A stretch of 64,000 nt of DNA, taken from the NCBI RefSeq assembly GCF_003268005.1, contig NZ_CP014213.1:124001-188000 (forward strand), written 5' to 3'. How positions within the stretch are numbered: the first letter of the stretch is position 1; every line of letters starts with the position of its first letter. The notes under the pieces were generated by a model, which was not told where the DNA came from, ran no database searches, and saw only the letters and a list, made by a program, of their open reading frames with translations. Origin of the DNA: Methanosphaera sp. BMS. Its GTDB lineage: Archaea; Methanobacteriota; Methanobacteria; Methanobacteriales; Methanobacteriaceae. This document shows, one piece after another, positions 8,248 to 20,400 of the stretch. Made by a program: the position numbers and the translations under genes.

Positions 8248-8816
8248 TTATCCATCTATTTTTAAACCCATAAACTTTGGATACGGTTCATTGTACTCTT
8301 TTGCCAAAGCACATTGATAAGTATCATAAACTACATAGCTCATGTAAATCAACAGGATTAAACTTACCGACCATAATCGTGTATTGAAATACAAGTCCAT
8401 ACTTAAGTTCCACCTGCCAATAACCAGATAAAAGTGCATTATATCCAAAATTAAACCCATGATAAACTGGATTAACGCTCTTTTATAGAGTTTATTAATT
8501 ACATTTCCAACTCCGACAACAAAAAATATTGAAGCGAATATTGATATTATGGGTGGAATCAATGCATGATAGTTCAAATGAACACTTTCCCTGTTTTTGA
8601 TATAATACGGAGAATTAAAAACCATATTATTGCTAATGTAGCATAAAAACAATAGTTATTAAAGAAAATTCCCCATACTTTTATAAAACTCAAAGGCATG
8701 AAAGAGATATAACCATATTCACTATAGCAATAAGTTTTTAAATCTGCAATGGCAAAAAATGAACAAGTTGTTATACCCATTAAAATCAACCAAGAATCTT
8801 TTTGTTTTATATCTAA
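8248..8816 (-). pseudogene. Decayed third copy of the TM2-like membrane protein gene
   Basis: Two overlapping minus-strand frames together align along their length with the complete membrane proteins at 8848-9444 and 11671-12270. The 5' part (LDIKQKDSW... to about 8600) and the 3' part (about 8650 to 8248, ending YPKFMGLKIDG) are in different frames, so a frameshift lies near 8590-8650. The position equivalent to the ATG of the sister genes reads TTA (8814-8816). A GGAGGTGG ribosome binding site is still present just upstream. The conserved GVGNVINKLYKR and YVVYDTYQC motifs remain. It follows the second membrane gene by about 30 bases. An intact start further inside would give only a truncated protein. 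Confidence 0.7.
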
Positions 8817-8847
8817 ACCACCTCCCCCCAATTTTACAACATATACA

Positions 8848-9444
8848 TTAATTATCAATGTTAAGGCCTGAAAACTTTGGATAATGTTCATCATAATATT
8901 TACATAAAGTACAAATACCCGTATCATAAGTTACATATACTGAATATGAAACCAGTAAAATACCAGAATAAACAATAGCAGTATTACCTATAAACTGATT
9001 GAACGGTAAAGCCCAATAGGAATAACTCCAATAAAAGTACATAACATCAAATACCACTCCCAGAAGTAATTGAACAATACCCCTTTTATATAATCCATTA
9101 AAAATATTTCCCAAACCATAAATAAAGAAAAAAGATGAACAAAATGAAATAATAGTAGGCAGATATTTATAATACAAAGAAAAATTCACCATTTTAATAT
9201 TATTACTTTTGAAAAAGTTATACCCAATAAGAAATAACGCCAATAGAACAACATAACTATTTGTCCAATAAACAATTGTGATTCCAAATATTTTTAAGAA
9301 ATAAACTGGAAGAAATGGTAAATAATATTTAAATAAGCCATCAACGAACAATGGATTTCCTATTTGATTTATCATATAAAATGAATGAACCAACATAACT
9401 ATTAGGAAAAGATCTGCATATGACTTATAACCTTTGAAATCCAT
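8848..9444 (-). CDS. TM2-like multi-pass membrane protein, partner of the orphan C-terminal module
   Basis: A 198-residue protein with four to five hydrophobic segments. The C-terminal half carries SSFFFIYGLGNIFNGLYKRG, which resembles TM2-domain proteins (G-x-G-x-x-Y/F-N-G-x-x-K-R/K-G). It ends KYYDEHYPKFSGLNIDN, nearly the same tail as the paralogue at 11671-12270. The two share the overall pattern (FxKxFGI..YW, GLGNxFN, YSVYVxYDT) but much of the rest differs. Its ATG overlaps the TAA of the upstream gene (TAATG), which implies translational coupling. It could be an immunity protein, a membrane anchor or an assembly factor for the upstream surface module; the sequence does not decide. Confidence 0.75.
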   Translation of the reverse strand: MDFKGYKSYADLFLIVMLVHSFYMINQIGNPLFVDGLFKYYLPFLPVYFLKIFGITIVYWTNSYVVLLALFLIGYNFFKSNNIKMVNFSLYYKYLPTIISFCSSFFFIYGLGNIFNGLYKRGIVQLLLGVVFDVMYFYWSYSYWALPFNQFIGNTAIVYSGILLVSYSVYVTYDTGICTLCKYYDEHYPKFSGLNIDN

Positions 9445-11652
9445 TATAAAATTCCCCCTAAATAATAATCATATATCGAGTCATATCTTCCATTATAATA
9501 AGTATATTCGTCTTCTGTTAAATTTCTCTTACCATTATTATCATAAACAACCATATCAGAATAATCCAAACTTCCACAACGCCCAATTGCAATTCTAATT
9601 ACCTTATTGTTATCTTCCAGTTCCTGTGGAGTATTATATGTTATATTATTATACGCATCATAATCATGCATACTGAAAGATAAATAGCCATCAGTAATTG
9701 CATAATTTTCCATGTTATATGAATTCACATATTCATCTTTGTACAGTTCTTGTTCATCAATTCTATCCCAGTGATGTGCTACAGCCATTGGAATAGCTAT
9801 AACTATTGCTGCAGGAATAAAATTTTCAAAAGTAATAGAACTTAATATTTCAAGTGAAAATGGATTAAGATAACCAAAATAGGACAATAAACCACTTGTT
9901 TGCGTTACTACCCTTACTATGTCCCCATATTCTTCTTTTAAACAAGAATATAATCTATGAGTGTAACCTGGTTGATATATCTCTTTGAGTACTAATTGAG
10001 ATGCTCCGGGGATATAATTTACAAATCCAACTTCATTATCAATTTCATTTAGGAATTCAAATGATGGGCATTCTCTTTGGCTGGAGTGTAGTACTGTGTC
10101 ATCTATTTTGCTGTTGTCTGTTAGTTGTCCTGTGTTTAGATTAAGATATATTGAGATATTTTTGATTGGATCAATTATGAAGTAATATTCATTTATTCTT
10201 CCAGTTAATACTTGGTTGTTGTTTATGCTTTCTGTTATTTCTTCTAGTGTTGATTTGGTTTTGTCGGGTCCGGTTTTGTTTCTTAGTATATTTATTACAT
10301 CTGCTTCTATAACATTTAGCATTGATGTTGTTGAAAAACGATATAACCCTTTGTTTATTGTTTCTCCTTGAATTTGTATTCCCATATCTGGGTTGAATGA
10401 GTGGATAATTATTTTGGATGCATTCACATAGCAAGTTGTGGTAATTGTGCTTGTACGGTTATATGTGACATTGTAGTAGTCTTGGTATTCATTTGCTATT
10501 GAATCGAAGAAATATGCGACAAATAATGATGCTAAGTATGTGTTTTGAATCGGTATTGAGTAATTCGTGTTCAGTGCTTCTTCAATGTCACTTGTTGTGG
10601 TGACTTTATTGGTTATGGTGTATGTTTCTATTGCTCCTGTGTATTTGTAGGTTATGTTTTGTAGTTGTTCTAGTGTTTGGTTGTGTGTTTGTTGTATGCT
10701 TAGTATGTCTTCGTAGTCTTTGTGTGAGAGTGCAAATGATCGGTTGGTGTTTTTGTCGTTGATTGTGACGCTTGTCTTTATTATGTTGGGATTGTATATG
10801 AAGTTATCGAATACCGGTTCACTGTCAACTGTAAATATATCTTTGTTGTTTCGGGTATATTTGATTGTTGGTATATTGTTATTGGTTATTTGATTGTAGG
10901 TACTTGTTGTTATGTCTCCTGTGTACTGGTATTGTCTTGCCAGCTGATATCTTACTGCCAGGTCACTAAAGGTATCGGTTATGCTTTCTAATGGCAGTGT
11001 GTTAGTCTCTATCATTGCAGTGTAGTTGTTGTTTTTGTTGAAGTCTATGCAGTCGACCAGTAATATCTGATTGTTGTTGTGGTTGTATCTTGTCGTGTAT
11101 TCTACCGTGAATTGGTTGATGTTTTCTCGTGTTTTGTCATGGTATTCTATGATTGTTGTCTGGTTTTCTGTGTAGATGAGTATTCCATCTTTTTTCTGTG
11201 GATTTGTGTGGTTTGTTGTCTGTAATTGTCCATCAAATGATATGAGGTAGTCATTTAGTTGCATGTTGTATTTATCATTTGTTACTCCGTTTATGAAGTT
11301 GTATGTCTGATTTGCTAGGACAATATTTACTATACGTATAAACGGTAGCATTACTGTTCCGTTAACTCCTTCTTCTATTATGTATTCGTCCAGTGTGTTG
11401 TTGTATCGTGTTACCTGTGGTAGTGTTATGTTGTGGTAGTTTGCCAGTTCTATTGTGTAGTTTATTGGAGCATACTCTGTCAGTTCATTGTCTGTTGTGT
11501 AGTTGTAGTAGTGTTTGTAGTTGTTCTGGTCTACCAGGAGTATGTTGAGTACTGTTTTGTTGTGTAGTATTATTTTAGTATGATTGTACTTGGGGCTGTT
11601 GGTGGTTGCTATCGTACCGTCTAGGGTATAGTAGATTGTGTGATTGTTGTTT
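9444..11652 (-). repeat. Copy A of a 2.2-kb tandem duplication
   Basis: This segment matches 12267-14472 at a constant offset of 2820 bases over most of its length (2823 near the left end). Many 60-base stretches are identical between 10680-11650 and 13500-14470. A window at about 9720-9960 is strongly diverged, with one codon gained or lost. The right breakpoint is sharp: TGATTGTTGTTT is shared, then the sequences part. Confidence 0.95.
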
Positions 11653-11690
11653 TCTTTTATAAATAATGTATTAATTATCAATTTTAACAC
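9444..11690 (-). CDS. Orphan copy of the giant surface protein's C-terminal module
   Basis: From about residue 13 onward the 748-residue product is nearly identical to residues 2275-3006 of the giant protein (12267-21287). Homology begins abruptly at NNNHTIYYT, right after the stop codon of the preceding membrane gene. The proposed GTG start (11690) lies inside that gene and overlaps its last 20 bases. There is no signal peptide, so the orphan may be untranslated, made internally, or serve as a recombination donor. It starts with a chitobiase-C-type repeat, then has a long Asn/Thr-rich region. A hydrophobic segment (about 577-651) differs strongly from the giant's copy, and a conserved tail ends YDYYLGGIL. 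It is coupled to the membrane gene at 8848-9444. Confidence 0.75.
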   Translation of the reverse strand: MLKLIINTLFIKENNNHTIYYTLDGTIATTNSPKYNHTKIILHNKTVLNILLVDQNNYKHYYNYTTDNELTEYAPINYTIELANYHNITLPQVTRYNNTLDEYIIEEGVNGTVMLPFIRIVNIVLANQTYNFINGVTNDKYNMQLNDYLISFDGQLQTTNHTNPQKKDGILIYTENQTTIIEYHDKTRENINQFTVEYTTRYNHNNNQILLVDCIDFNKNNNYTAMIETNTLPLESITDTFSDLAVRYQLARQYQYTGDITTSTYNQITNNNIPTIKYTRNNKDIFTVDSEPVFDNFIYNPNIIKTSVTINDKNTNRSFALSHKDYEDILSIQQTHNQTLEQLQNITYKYTGAIETYTITNKVTTTSDIEEALNTNYSIPIQNTYLASLFVAYFFDSIANEYQDYYNVTYNRTSTITTTCYVNASKIIIHSFNPDMGIQIQGETINKGLYRFSTTSMLNVIEADVINILRNKTGPDKTKSTLEEITESINNNQVLTGRINEYYFIIDPIKNISIYLNLNTGQLTDNSKIDDTVLHSSQRECPSFEFLNEIDNEVGFVNYIPGASQLVLKEIYQPGYTHRLYSCLKEEYGDIVRVVTQTSGLLSYFGYLNPFSLEILSSITFENFIPAAIVIAIPMAVAHHWDRIDEQELYKDEYVNSYNMENYAITDGYLSFSMHDYDAYNNITYNTPQELEDNNKVIRIAIGRCGSLDYSDMVVYDNNGKRNLTEDEYTYYNGRYDSIYDYYLGGIL

Positions 11691-12270
11691 CTAAGAATTT
11701 AGGGTATGGTTCATTATAACATTTATATAAACTACAAAGATATGTATCATATATAACATATACTGAATATGTTGTCATGAGAATAGTATAAATATGTATG
11801 TTTGTACTTCCAATAAATTCTTCAAAAGGTAAATTCCAATTAATATGCACAAAGTAAAAATTTATTACTGTCAATATTAAACCAATAAAAAACTGAAATA
11901 AGAATCTTTTTTGTAATTTATTAAAATAATTACCAAGACCATTAATAAAAAAAAATGAAGAAAATAATGAAATAAATATCATAGTAAATTCTTTTTTAAA
12001 TGGAAACTTTGCCATATATGTTGATTCGTTTTTAATACGATGACAGATATCTTTAATTAACATAATTCCAAAAATTATTAAAAAATAACCCCAATAACAT
12101 AATATAATTCCAAAACACTTGATAAAAATTATTGGATATATTTTTGGATAACTATTTAATAAAATATTATTAAAAAATGGAAATAACATAGTTAAAAAAT
12201 AAAATGAATATCCTATTATTATAATCAAATATTTATTTAACTTTTGTTTATAAAAATCAATAGTTATCAT
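11671..12270 (-). CDS. TM2-like multi-pass membrane protein, partner of the giant surface protein
   Basis: A 199-residue paralogue of the protein at 8848-9444. It has N-terminal hydrophobic segments, FFINGLGNYFNKLQKR as the TM2-like core, then further membrane segments and a tail ending YPKFLGVKIDN. The ATG (12268-12270) overlaps the TGA stop of the giant gene (ATGA). An AGGTGGG ribosome binding site lies within the giant gene's last codons, so the two are translationally coupled. The stop is followed at once by the orphan C-terminal copy. Pairing with the surface protein, as immunity, anchor or secretion partner, is inferred from context. Confidence 0.75.
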   Translation of the reverse strand: MITIDFYKQKLNKYLIIIIGYSFYFLTMLFPFFNNILLNSYPKIYPIIFIKCFGIILCYWGYFLIIFGIMLIKDICHRIKNESTYMAKFPFKKEFTMIFISLFSSFFFINGLGNYFNKLQKRFLFQFFIGLILTVINFYFVHINWNLPFEEFIGSTNIHIYTILMTTYSVYVIYDTYLCSLYKCYNEPYPKFLGVKIDN

Positions 12271-14472
12271 AAAATCCCACCTAAATAATAATCATATATT
12301 GAATCATATCTTCCATTGTAATAAGTATATTCGTCTTCTGTTAAATTTCTTTTACCATTAGTATCATAGACAACCATATCTGAATAATCTAAATTTCCCC
12401 AACGACTTATTTTTATTCTAATAACCTTATTGTTATCTTCCAATTCCTTAGGATTGTTATATGTTATATTATTATATGCATCATACTCATGCATGCTGAA
12501 AGATAAATAACCATCAGTAATAGAATAATAATTCATATTATTACTTGTTACAAATTCATCTTTCTTCTGTTCCTGTGCAGAAATATTCTCCCAGTGATAA
12601 AATGTATAAATAGGCACAGCCAAAAATACTGTAACTGGTATATGCTCAATAATTATGGAAGAAAGTGCTTGTAGAGATATTGGATTATTAATACCAAAAT
12701 ATTCCAGTACAGGTGGAACAGTTGTGAACAAATATATTTCAAAAATATACTTTTCTTTTATAGAATTATATAAATTAGAAGTGTACCCTGGTTGATATAT
12801 TTCTTTGAGTACTAATTGAGCAGCTCCTGGAATATAATTTACGAATCCAACTTCATTATCAATTTCGTTTACGAATTCGCATGATGGGCATTCTCTTTGG
12901 CTGGAGTGTAGTATTGAGTCATCTATTTTGCTGTTGTCTGTCAGTTGTCCTGTGTTTAGGTTAAGGTATATTGAGATGTTTTTTGCGGGATCAATTATGT
13001 AGTAATATTCATTTATTCTTCCGGTTAGTACTTGGTTGTTGTTTATGCTTTCTGTTATTTCTTCTAGTGTTGATTTGGTTTTGTCGGGTCCGGTTTTGTT
13101 TCTTAGTATATTTATTACATCTGCTTCTATAACATTTAGCATTGACGTTGTTGAAAAACGATATAACCATTTGTTTATTGTTTCTCCTTGAATCTGCATT
13201 CCCATGTCAGGGTTGAATGAGTGGATAATTATTTTGGATGTATTTACATAGCAAGTTGTGGTAATTGTGCTTGTACGGTTATATGTGACATTGTAGTAGT
13301 CTTGGTATTCATTTGCTATTGAATCAAAGAAATATGCGACGAATAATGATGCAAGATATGTGTTTTGTATCCGTGTTGAGTAATTCGTGTTTAGTGCTTC
13401 TTCAATGTCACCTGTTGTGGTGACTTTATTGGTTATGGTGTATGTTTCTATTGCACCGGTATACTGATATGTCATGTTTTGTAGTTGTTCTAGTGTTTGG
13501 TTGTGTGTTTGTTGTATGCTTAGTATGTCTTCGTAGTCTTTGTGTGAGAGTGCAAATGATCGGTTGGTGTTTTTGTCGTTGATTGTGACGCTTGTCTTTA
13601 TTATGTTGGGATTGTATATGAAGTTATCGAATACCGGTTCACTGTCAACTGTAAATATATCTTTGTTGTTTCGGGTATATTTGATTGTTGGTATATTGTT
13701 AGTGGTTATTTGATTGTAGGTACTTGTTGTTATGTCTCCTGTGTACTGGTATTGTCTTGCCAGCTGATATCTTACTGCCAGGTCACTAAAGGTATCGGTT
13801 ATGCTTTCTAATGGCAGTGTGTTAGTCTCTATCATTGCAGTGTAGTTGTTGTTTTTGTTGAAGTCTATGCAGTCGACCAGTAATATCTGATTGTTGTTGT
13901 GGTTGTATCTTGTCGTGTATTCTACCGTGAATTGGTTGATGTTTTCTCGTGTTTTGTCATGGTATTCTATGATTGTTGTCTGGTTTTCTGTGTAGATGAG
14001 TATTCCATCTTTTTTCTGTGGATTTGCGTGGTTTGTTGTCTGCAATTGTCCATCAAATGATATGAGGTAGTCATTTAGTTGCATATTGCATGTCTCTTCT
14101 ATTTCTCCGTTTACGAAGTTGTACGTCTGATTTGCTAGGACAATATTTACTATACGTATAAACGGTAGCATTACTGTTCCGTTAACTCCTTCTTCTATTA
14201 TGTATTCGTCCAGTGTGTTGTTGTATCGTGTTACCTGTGGTAGTGTTATGTTGTGGTAGTTTGCCAGTTCTATTGTGTAGTTTATTGGAGCATACTCTGT
14301 CAGTTCATTGTCTGTTGTGTAGTTGTAGTAGTGTTTGTGGTTGTTCTGGTCTACCAGGAGTATGTTGAGTACTGTTTTGTTGTGTAGTATTATTTTAGTA
14401 TGATTGTATTTGTGGCTGTTGGTGGTTGCTATCGTACCGTCTATTGTATAGTAGATTGTGTGATTGTTGTTT
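12267..14472 (-). repeat. Copy B of a 2.2-kb tandem duplication (within the giant gene)
   Basis: This is the 3' part of the giant surface-protein gene and the counterpart of 9444-11652. The diverged window lies at about 12540-12780. Together with the coupled membrane gene it forms a repeating unit of about 2.8 kb. Confidence 0.95.
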
Positions 14473-17400
14473 CTTTGAAGCATTATTTTATACGTGTTAT
14501 AGTTGTTGTTTTCTTTCTGTATTGTAATATTTACCGGGCTAACCTCATTTCGTGGTGTTCTATAAGTATAAACTGGTGATGATTGATTGTATTGGTTTAT
14601 CACATAGTATTTTAGTTGTGTTAGGTTATTTAATGTCAGTATGCTAGTGCTATTGGCTTGTCTTAGATTTGTCGTATTCAATGGATCTGATCCATCCCTT
14701 GTATAATATATCACAGCATCTTCATCATCACAAACAAATGACACATTCTGATAGCCATCTGTATAAGTAGTTATTGGCTTTACAATAATCAATGGTTTGT
14801 TGATGTCAACTATCCTTATACTTTTGGATACTGTTTCTCCACTTGTTGTTGTTAATGTTATATGTACTGTACTGTTTTCGTTTAGTGTTAGTATTGTTTT
14901 TGGCATGTATGTTTGTGGTGTGTTGTTGTCTACTTGGTATTGTATTGTTCCTGTCTTGTTGGCCATTATTAACAAATTATATGTGGAATCAAAGTTTTTG
15001 TTTAGTGTTGTGTATATTTCTGGGGTTCTGTTATCTGTATCATGACCCATACAAAAGAAATAATCGTGAGATGAAATATAATCCGTAATGATTATAATTC
15101 CATTTGCTTGATAGTAATATGTATCACTTACTATATTGTTGTGTATGTAAAAATACTTTAGAATGTATGATTTTAGGTATATTGTTGTTGTATAACTATT
15201 ATTTTGAGTAATATTTGTTGGATGTAATCTTAAAGTTACAACAGAGCTATTTGTGAAACTACCGTTTGCCGTTGTTGGTGGTTGTCCATTAGTTGAGTAA
15301 TATACAGTATAGTCCTCCGGTGCTGATAAATTAAGTTCAATCGTTTTAATATTGCCCATAAGATTACTATTAATGACATTAATGTTCACAACATTATCAT
15401 CTGTATATTCATATTCACCATATAAAGGATAATAATAGTCATAAGTCAAATTACTATAATAATCCATAGAATCATTATATATTGTGAATACTGTTTTATA
15501 TCGTATGCTATTATACCAGCTTGTTTGCCCTATCACTAATTCCAGGTTATATTCTCCAGGACTCCAAGTATATGGAATACTTTGATTTAGAATAACAGTA
15601 CCATTTGTTACTGTATGTGTTGCTGTGGTTATTCCATTAATCTTAATTGCTACTTGTTCTCCATCAACATTGATATCATCAATGGATTTGACACTGGCAT
15701 TAAGGTATAAACTTTTATTATAAAAAGCATATACTTCACATATGTCTATTTTCATGTCTTTCCTGATAAAGGAGATATTATAGTCCTCTTCTACTCTTGC
15801 CATACTGGAAGTATAGACAACCTGTAGGGGATGCTCGCCGAGAGTATATGAGGAATTAAATGTATAATTTACTATTACTTCACCGTGAACTACACTGGCA
15901 TAGATAACATGACCATTATCGTCTTTCAATGTTTTACCATTAACCTTTATAACAACTTTACCCATATTAACCCCAATTCCATCATCATGATACACAAGCA
16001 CATGAATTTTATTGTTCATGCCACGAACAAATGTATCATTAAGCAAGTGTACAATAATAGTATCATTAATCTCTGAAAGATTATCATCAATTACTGTTAT
16101 AGGGGTAGTGTAATTTATCTCCAAATCATTGTTTATTATCTCAAGATTGTGCTGTCCTACTTCCAACACACCCGCATTAACTAGCATTAATCCACTGTTA
16201 TCAGTACTCACGGTGTATTGTGTGTTGTCCAGTGTCATGTTAAACTGTGTTTGCATTACCGGGTTACCGGTATTGTCTGTTATTATTATATTATATGTGT
16301 CTGTTTTATTGTAGACATGTGTGGTTGGTGTTATGTTAATCTGGTAGTTGCCGTGTATTGTGTTGTTGGTGTATAGTTTTAGTGATGCAAGGTGGATGTG
16401 GTTATCTGTAAATTGCGGATAATCATGGAGGTTTATCCAGTTTATTCCATCACTGCTTACAAGTGAAGCATTCCTGCTTGTATTGTACGTTTTATAGGCT
16501 TTTTCTATCATGTAACCAGTCACATTCTCCTCAAGAGATGTGACCTTAACTACCACATTCAAGGTATCATTCTTTTCTAGCATTATGCATTTATTCAACG
16601 CTATGGTAATATAACCAATTGAATTAATTGTATTGTTTTGTGTGTATTCGAGGTGATTGTTACGGTAGATGTTTATGGTGTAATTGGATTTGTTGAGGTT
16701 GTATATTCCCACGGCGGTTAAATATCCCTCTCCGGTCATATTGTAAGTGTTGTTTATCCATAAGTCCTGTGAATCCAGTGTTGCGTATCCGTCATATGGG
16801 AGTATTCCATTTTGAATAACATTATCATAACATTTAGCTGTATTTATTGGAAATGCTATGTTGTTAATAAATAAACCATCCATTGTGTTGTTGTTTGTGG
16901 TGTATAGTCCTGCAAAGTTGTAATCATAATATGAAACGTGATACGTATCATTAAATATGCTGTCTGTTACAATGAATGCTCCATCACCCACGGGAATGTT
17001 TTCAAAGTTATACCTGCTGTAATTGTCATCCCATCCGATTACTGCGACTGCATGATTCGGAAGATGGAACTCATCATCATGGATGTCACTAATCTCAGTT
17101 GTTTCTTCATTTATGTGAAGGGTGGATACTACAGCACCATATTGATATATGGCTTTTTTAAGTTCCATGTTGTCACTTGTGTTTTGTCTGTTGGAAATAA
17201 ATAGCACATCATTTACATTATAATCACTGTTTTGATTTACGGATAATTGACTGTACATCCAGTAATGATCATTGTATTCATATACCGGGCCAAGTCTGCT
17301 TACAAGATATCCCACACTGCTGACTATATCACATCCCGTGTTAGGTGTCCTGTCGGATTTGAAGATAGCATTTGTTGAAAGGAGGTTTTTCATGTTATTT

Positions 17401-20400
17401 TCTGAAAAATCACATGTAATGTTACTTTGTTTATTGAGTGAATATTCAAGGCAGTCAAGTACGGAAAACGCCCAACAGTTGCCACTGTCTCCCTGATTTT
17501 CAAAATCAACCATCACACCATCATCTCTTATATCATAACTAGTGGGTAGTGTAATATTCTCCAAGTTATAATCTATGTTCAAGTCATCCACATCAACTAC
17601 ATGGGTAGTGTTGGATTCAACAAAGAATGTGATGTTTTTACTGGTTAATTCCTTAAGATTTGTATCCCTGCAACTTAATTTAATATTGTATAATCCATGA
17701 TAACTGGATGGAACATTATAATTTAACAGGTATTTTTCATTACTTACTTTAAAAGTACCAATATATGTATTGTTGATATATGCACGTACTTTACGGTTAC
17801 TTATGAATGTATTGTCCTCTTTCAGTATTTTCACGACAAACTGTATCTTTTCGTTAGGTATGGCTCTTTGAGGTATAGAAACAATGTAAATCTCCTCTGG
17901 TGATATGATCTTAACAGTTTTAAATATATTCAAATCTGTTTCAACATCATTACTGTCAATATAAGTGGCTTTAATTACTATTGAACCAACACTACCTTCA
18001 GTTATTGTAAGATTATATGCAAAAAATCCATCAGTACAGGCAATAACACTTTCCAATGTGTCGTTTATTTCTAATCTAACAGAACCTTCAGTTACATTTT
18101 CATTATACTGATTTTGAATACTTATATTAACAGCTATCGTTCGGTTATTTTTAACAGTACCCGGTACTGTCAGATAAATATTATACTCATCTGTAGAATT
18201 AACCGTTGTTATACTGTTAGGTATATTATTACCTGTTCTGGTGTTGAAATCCGGCTGATTACTGCCCCAGTAATTGGATTCAATAGAATACAAGCCCATA
18301 TCATTCAAATCAATGTTATCACCGATGAAAGTATTGGATTCTACCAACAAATTACTTTCAAATAGGTAAACAGATGAAGTGTCACATTGGCTGTTATCAA
18401 AGAGGTTGTCTTTTATACTGCCAATTGGACTTGACAAAACACATAGCGAGGAAGCGTTATCTGCCGTATTGCCTGTTATGGTATTGTTCACAAGTACGAC
18501 GGGTGAATTAATCACATATACAGCTCCTCCACATTTGTCGGCACTATTATCGGTTAATATTGTGTTTCTAATTGTCAAATCATTAGAGCCTGCCTGTGTG
18601 ATAGCACCACCTACTAATGCACTATTATTACTTAACTGTGAATTATATATAAAGAGTGTACTCTCATCAGAGTATACTGCACCTCCTACTCCAGTATTTG
18701 CATTATTATCCTCAAATACTGTATTGTTGATTAGTATTAATGAATCTTTGGAGTAGATACAGGATGCATGAACAGATGCCGTGTTATTGGTGTAAGTATC
18801 ATTGTTTATTTCCACTACACTGCCGTTTATATAAATACAAGCACCCAGTTGAGTCATATTACTGGTTGTGTAGTTACCGGTTAATGTCTGTATTAAACGA
18901 ACGGGATTATTCAATCCATTACCTGTAAATGTATTGTTTTCCAATATGGTTCGTGAATTATTAATATAAACTGCTCCACCAACCTCAGCATTATTGCAAG
19001 TAAAAACATTACCTGTAAGGGTAACATTATCTGTACCGGTTACTTGTATTGCAGAGCCACTTACAGGAGAATAACTGTTATTAAAGGTATTGTTTGTTAT
19101 ATTTGAACTTCCATCCGTTGCATATATACCTGCTGCCTGCCCGGCTAGATTTTCATAAATAGTATTGCCCGTTAAAGTCATCTCTGCATCATTATAGATA
19201 AATCCGCCCAAATCATTTGCAGTATTGTTTCTTATATAATTATTAGTAAATATGGTTTTATTCACATTCATTATGACACCTGCCTGAAGGCTAGCAGAAT
19301 TATCTTCAAAAGAATTATTTGTAGCATTGAATAGTCCACTGTTATATACTACTGCTGCCATTAACTGTGCATAATTGGAACTGTAAGTACTGTTAAGGGT
19401 ATTTGTTATTCCTTCATTGTAGATTACTCCACCAATTCCGGTTAATTTAATATTTTCATCTGATACTGTCTGATTGACCACGGTAATCTTAGCCTGGTTA
19501 TCCGTGAAATTGGAATTTGAAATTATTGTTGAATCAGTATTGTATAGTACTCCACCATAACCACCATAAATAATATGATTGATGATATTTGTCTGTGAAT
19601 CAATAATAAAATCAACATTATTGCCCGTGAATGTGGAATAGTCTATTGTCAGTGTTTTATCGTTATATAATACCCCGGCAAGAATACTACCACTATTATT
19701 TTCAAAGACACTGCCATTGATATATGTGATGTTGTTGTTGAATAAAACTCCGGCATTATCGGCGAAGTTATCCATATAAATATCATCAGTTATGTTTAAT
19801 AATCCATAATTAACATGTATTCCTGCACCAATAGCGGTATTGTTATAATATGAATTGTTATAGGAGGTTATTGTACCGTAATTGTTAATCACAGATGCAA
19901 TATTTGTGGCGGTATTATTATAGATTGTATTATTGTTTAAGGTAATGTTTCCTTCATTATTATAAATTACAGACCCGTTGGCTGCACTGTTATATTTAAT
20001 GGAATTGTCGGTTAAATTACTAAAGCAATTAGAGTATACAACACCACCAAAGTTGTTGGCTTGATTATTTTTGATTGAGTTCTTGATTAAAGATAAGTTT
20101 CCTTTATTATACACTGCACCACCATTATTGGCTGTATTGTTATGTAAATTGGTGTTTTTAATGGTTAGAGTGGCATCTTCATAATTGTAAACAGTACCAC
20201 CGTTTATTCTGGCAATATTATCATAGATACTAGCATTAATAGTGGATACTGTTGCATTATTAAATATAACTCCACCATTATCAGCAATATTATTGTAAAT
20301 GGTGTCATTGACAATAGTTAAGTTGTACTTTTGATTGTATGCAAATGCACCATTGCTACTGGCACTATTATAACGAATAGAATTATTATACGACTCTAGA

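Noticed and set aside
16938-17204. Plus-strand open frames opposite the giant surface-protein gene
   Set aside because: The strong domain content of the minus strand (peptidase, beta-helix) shows these are antisense shadows without start signals.
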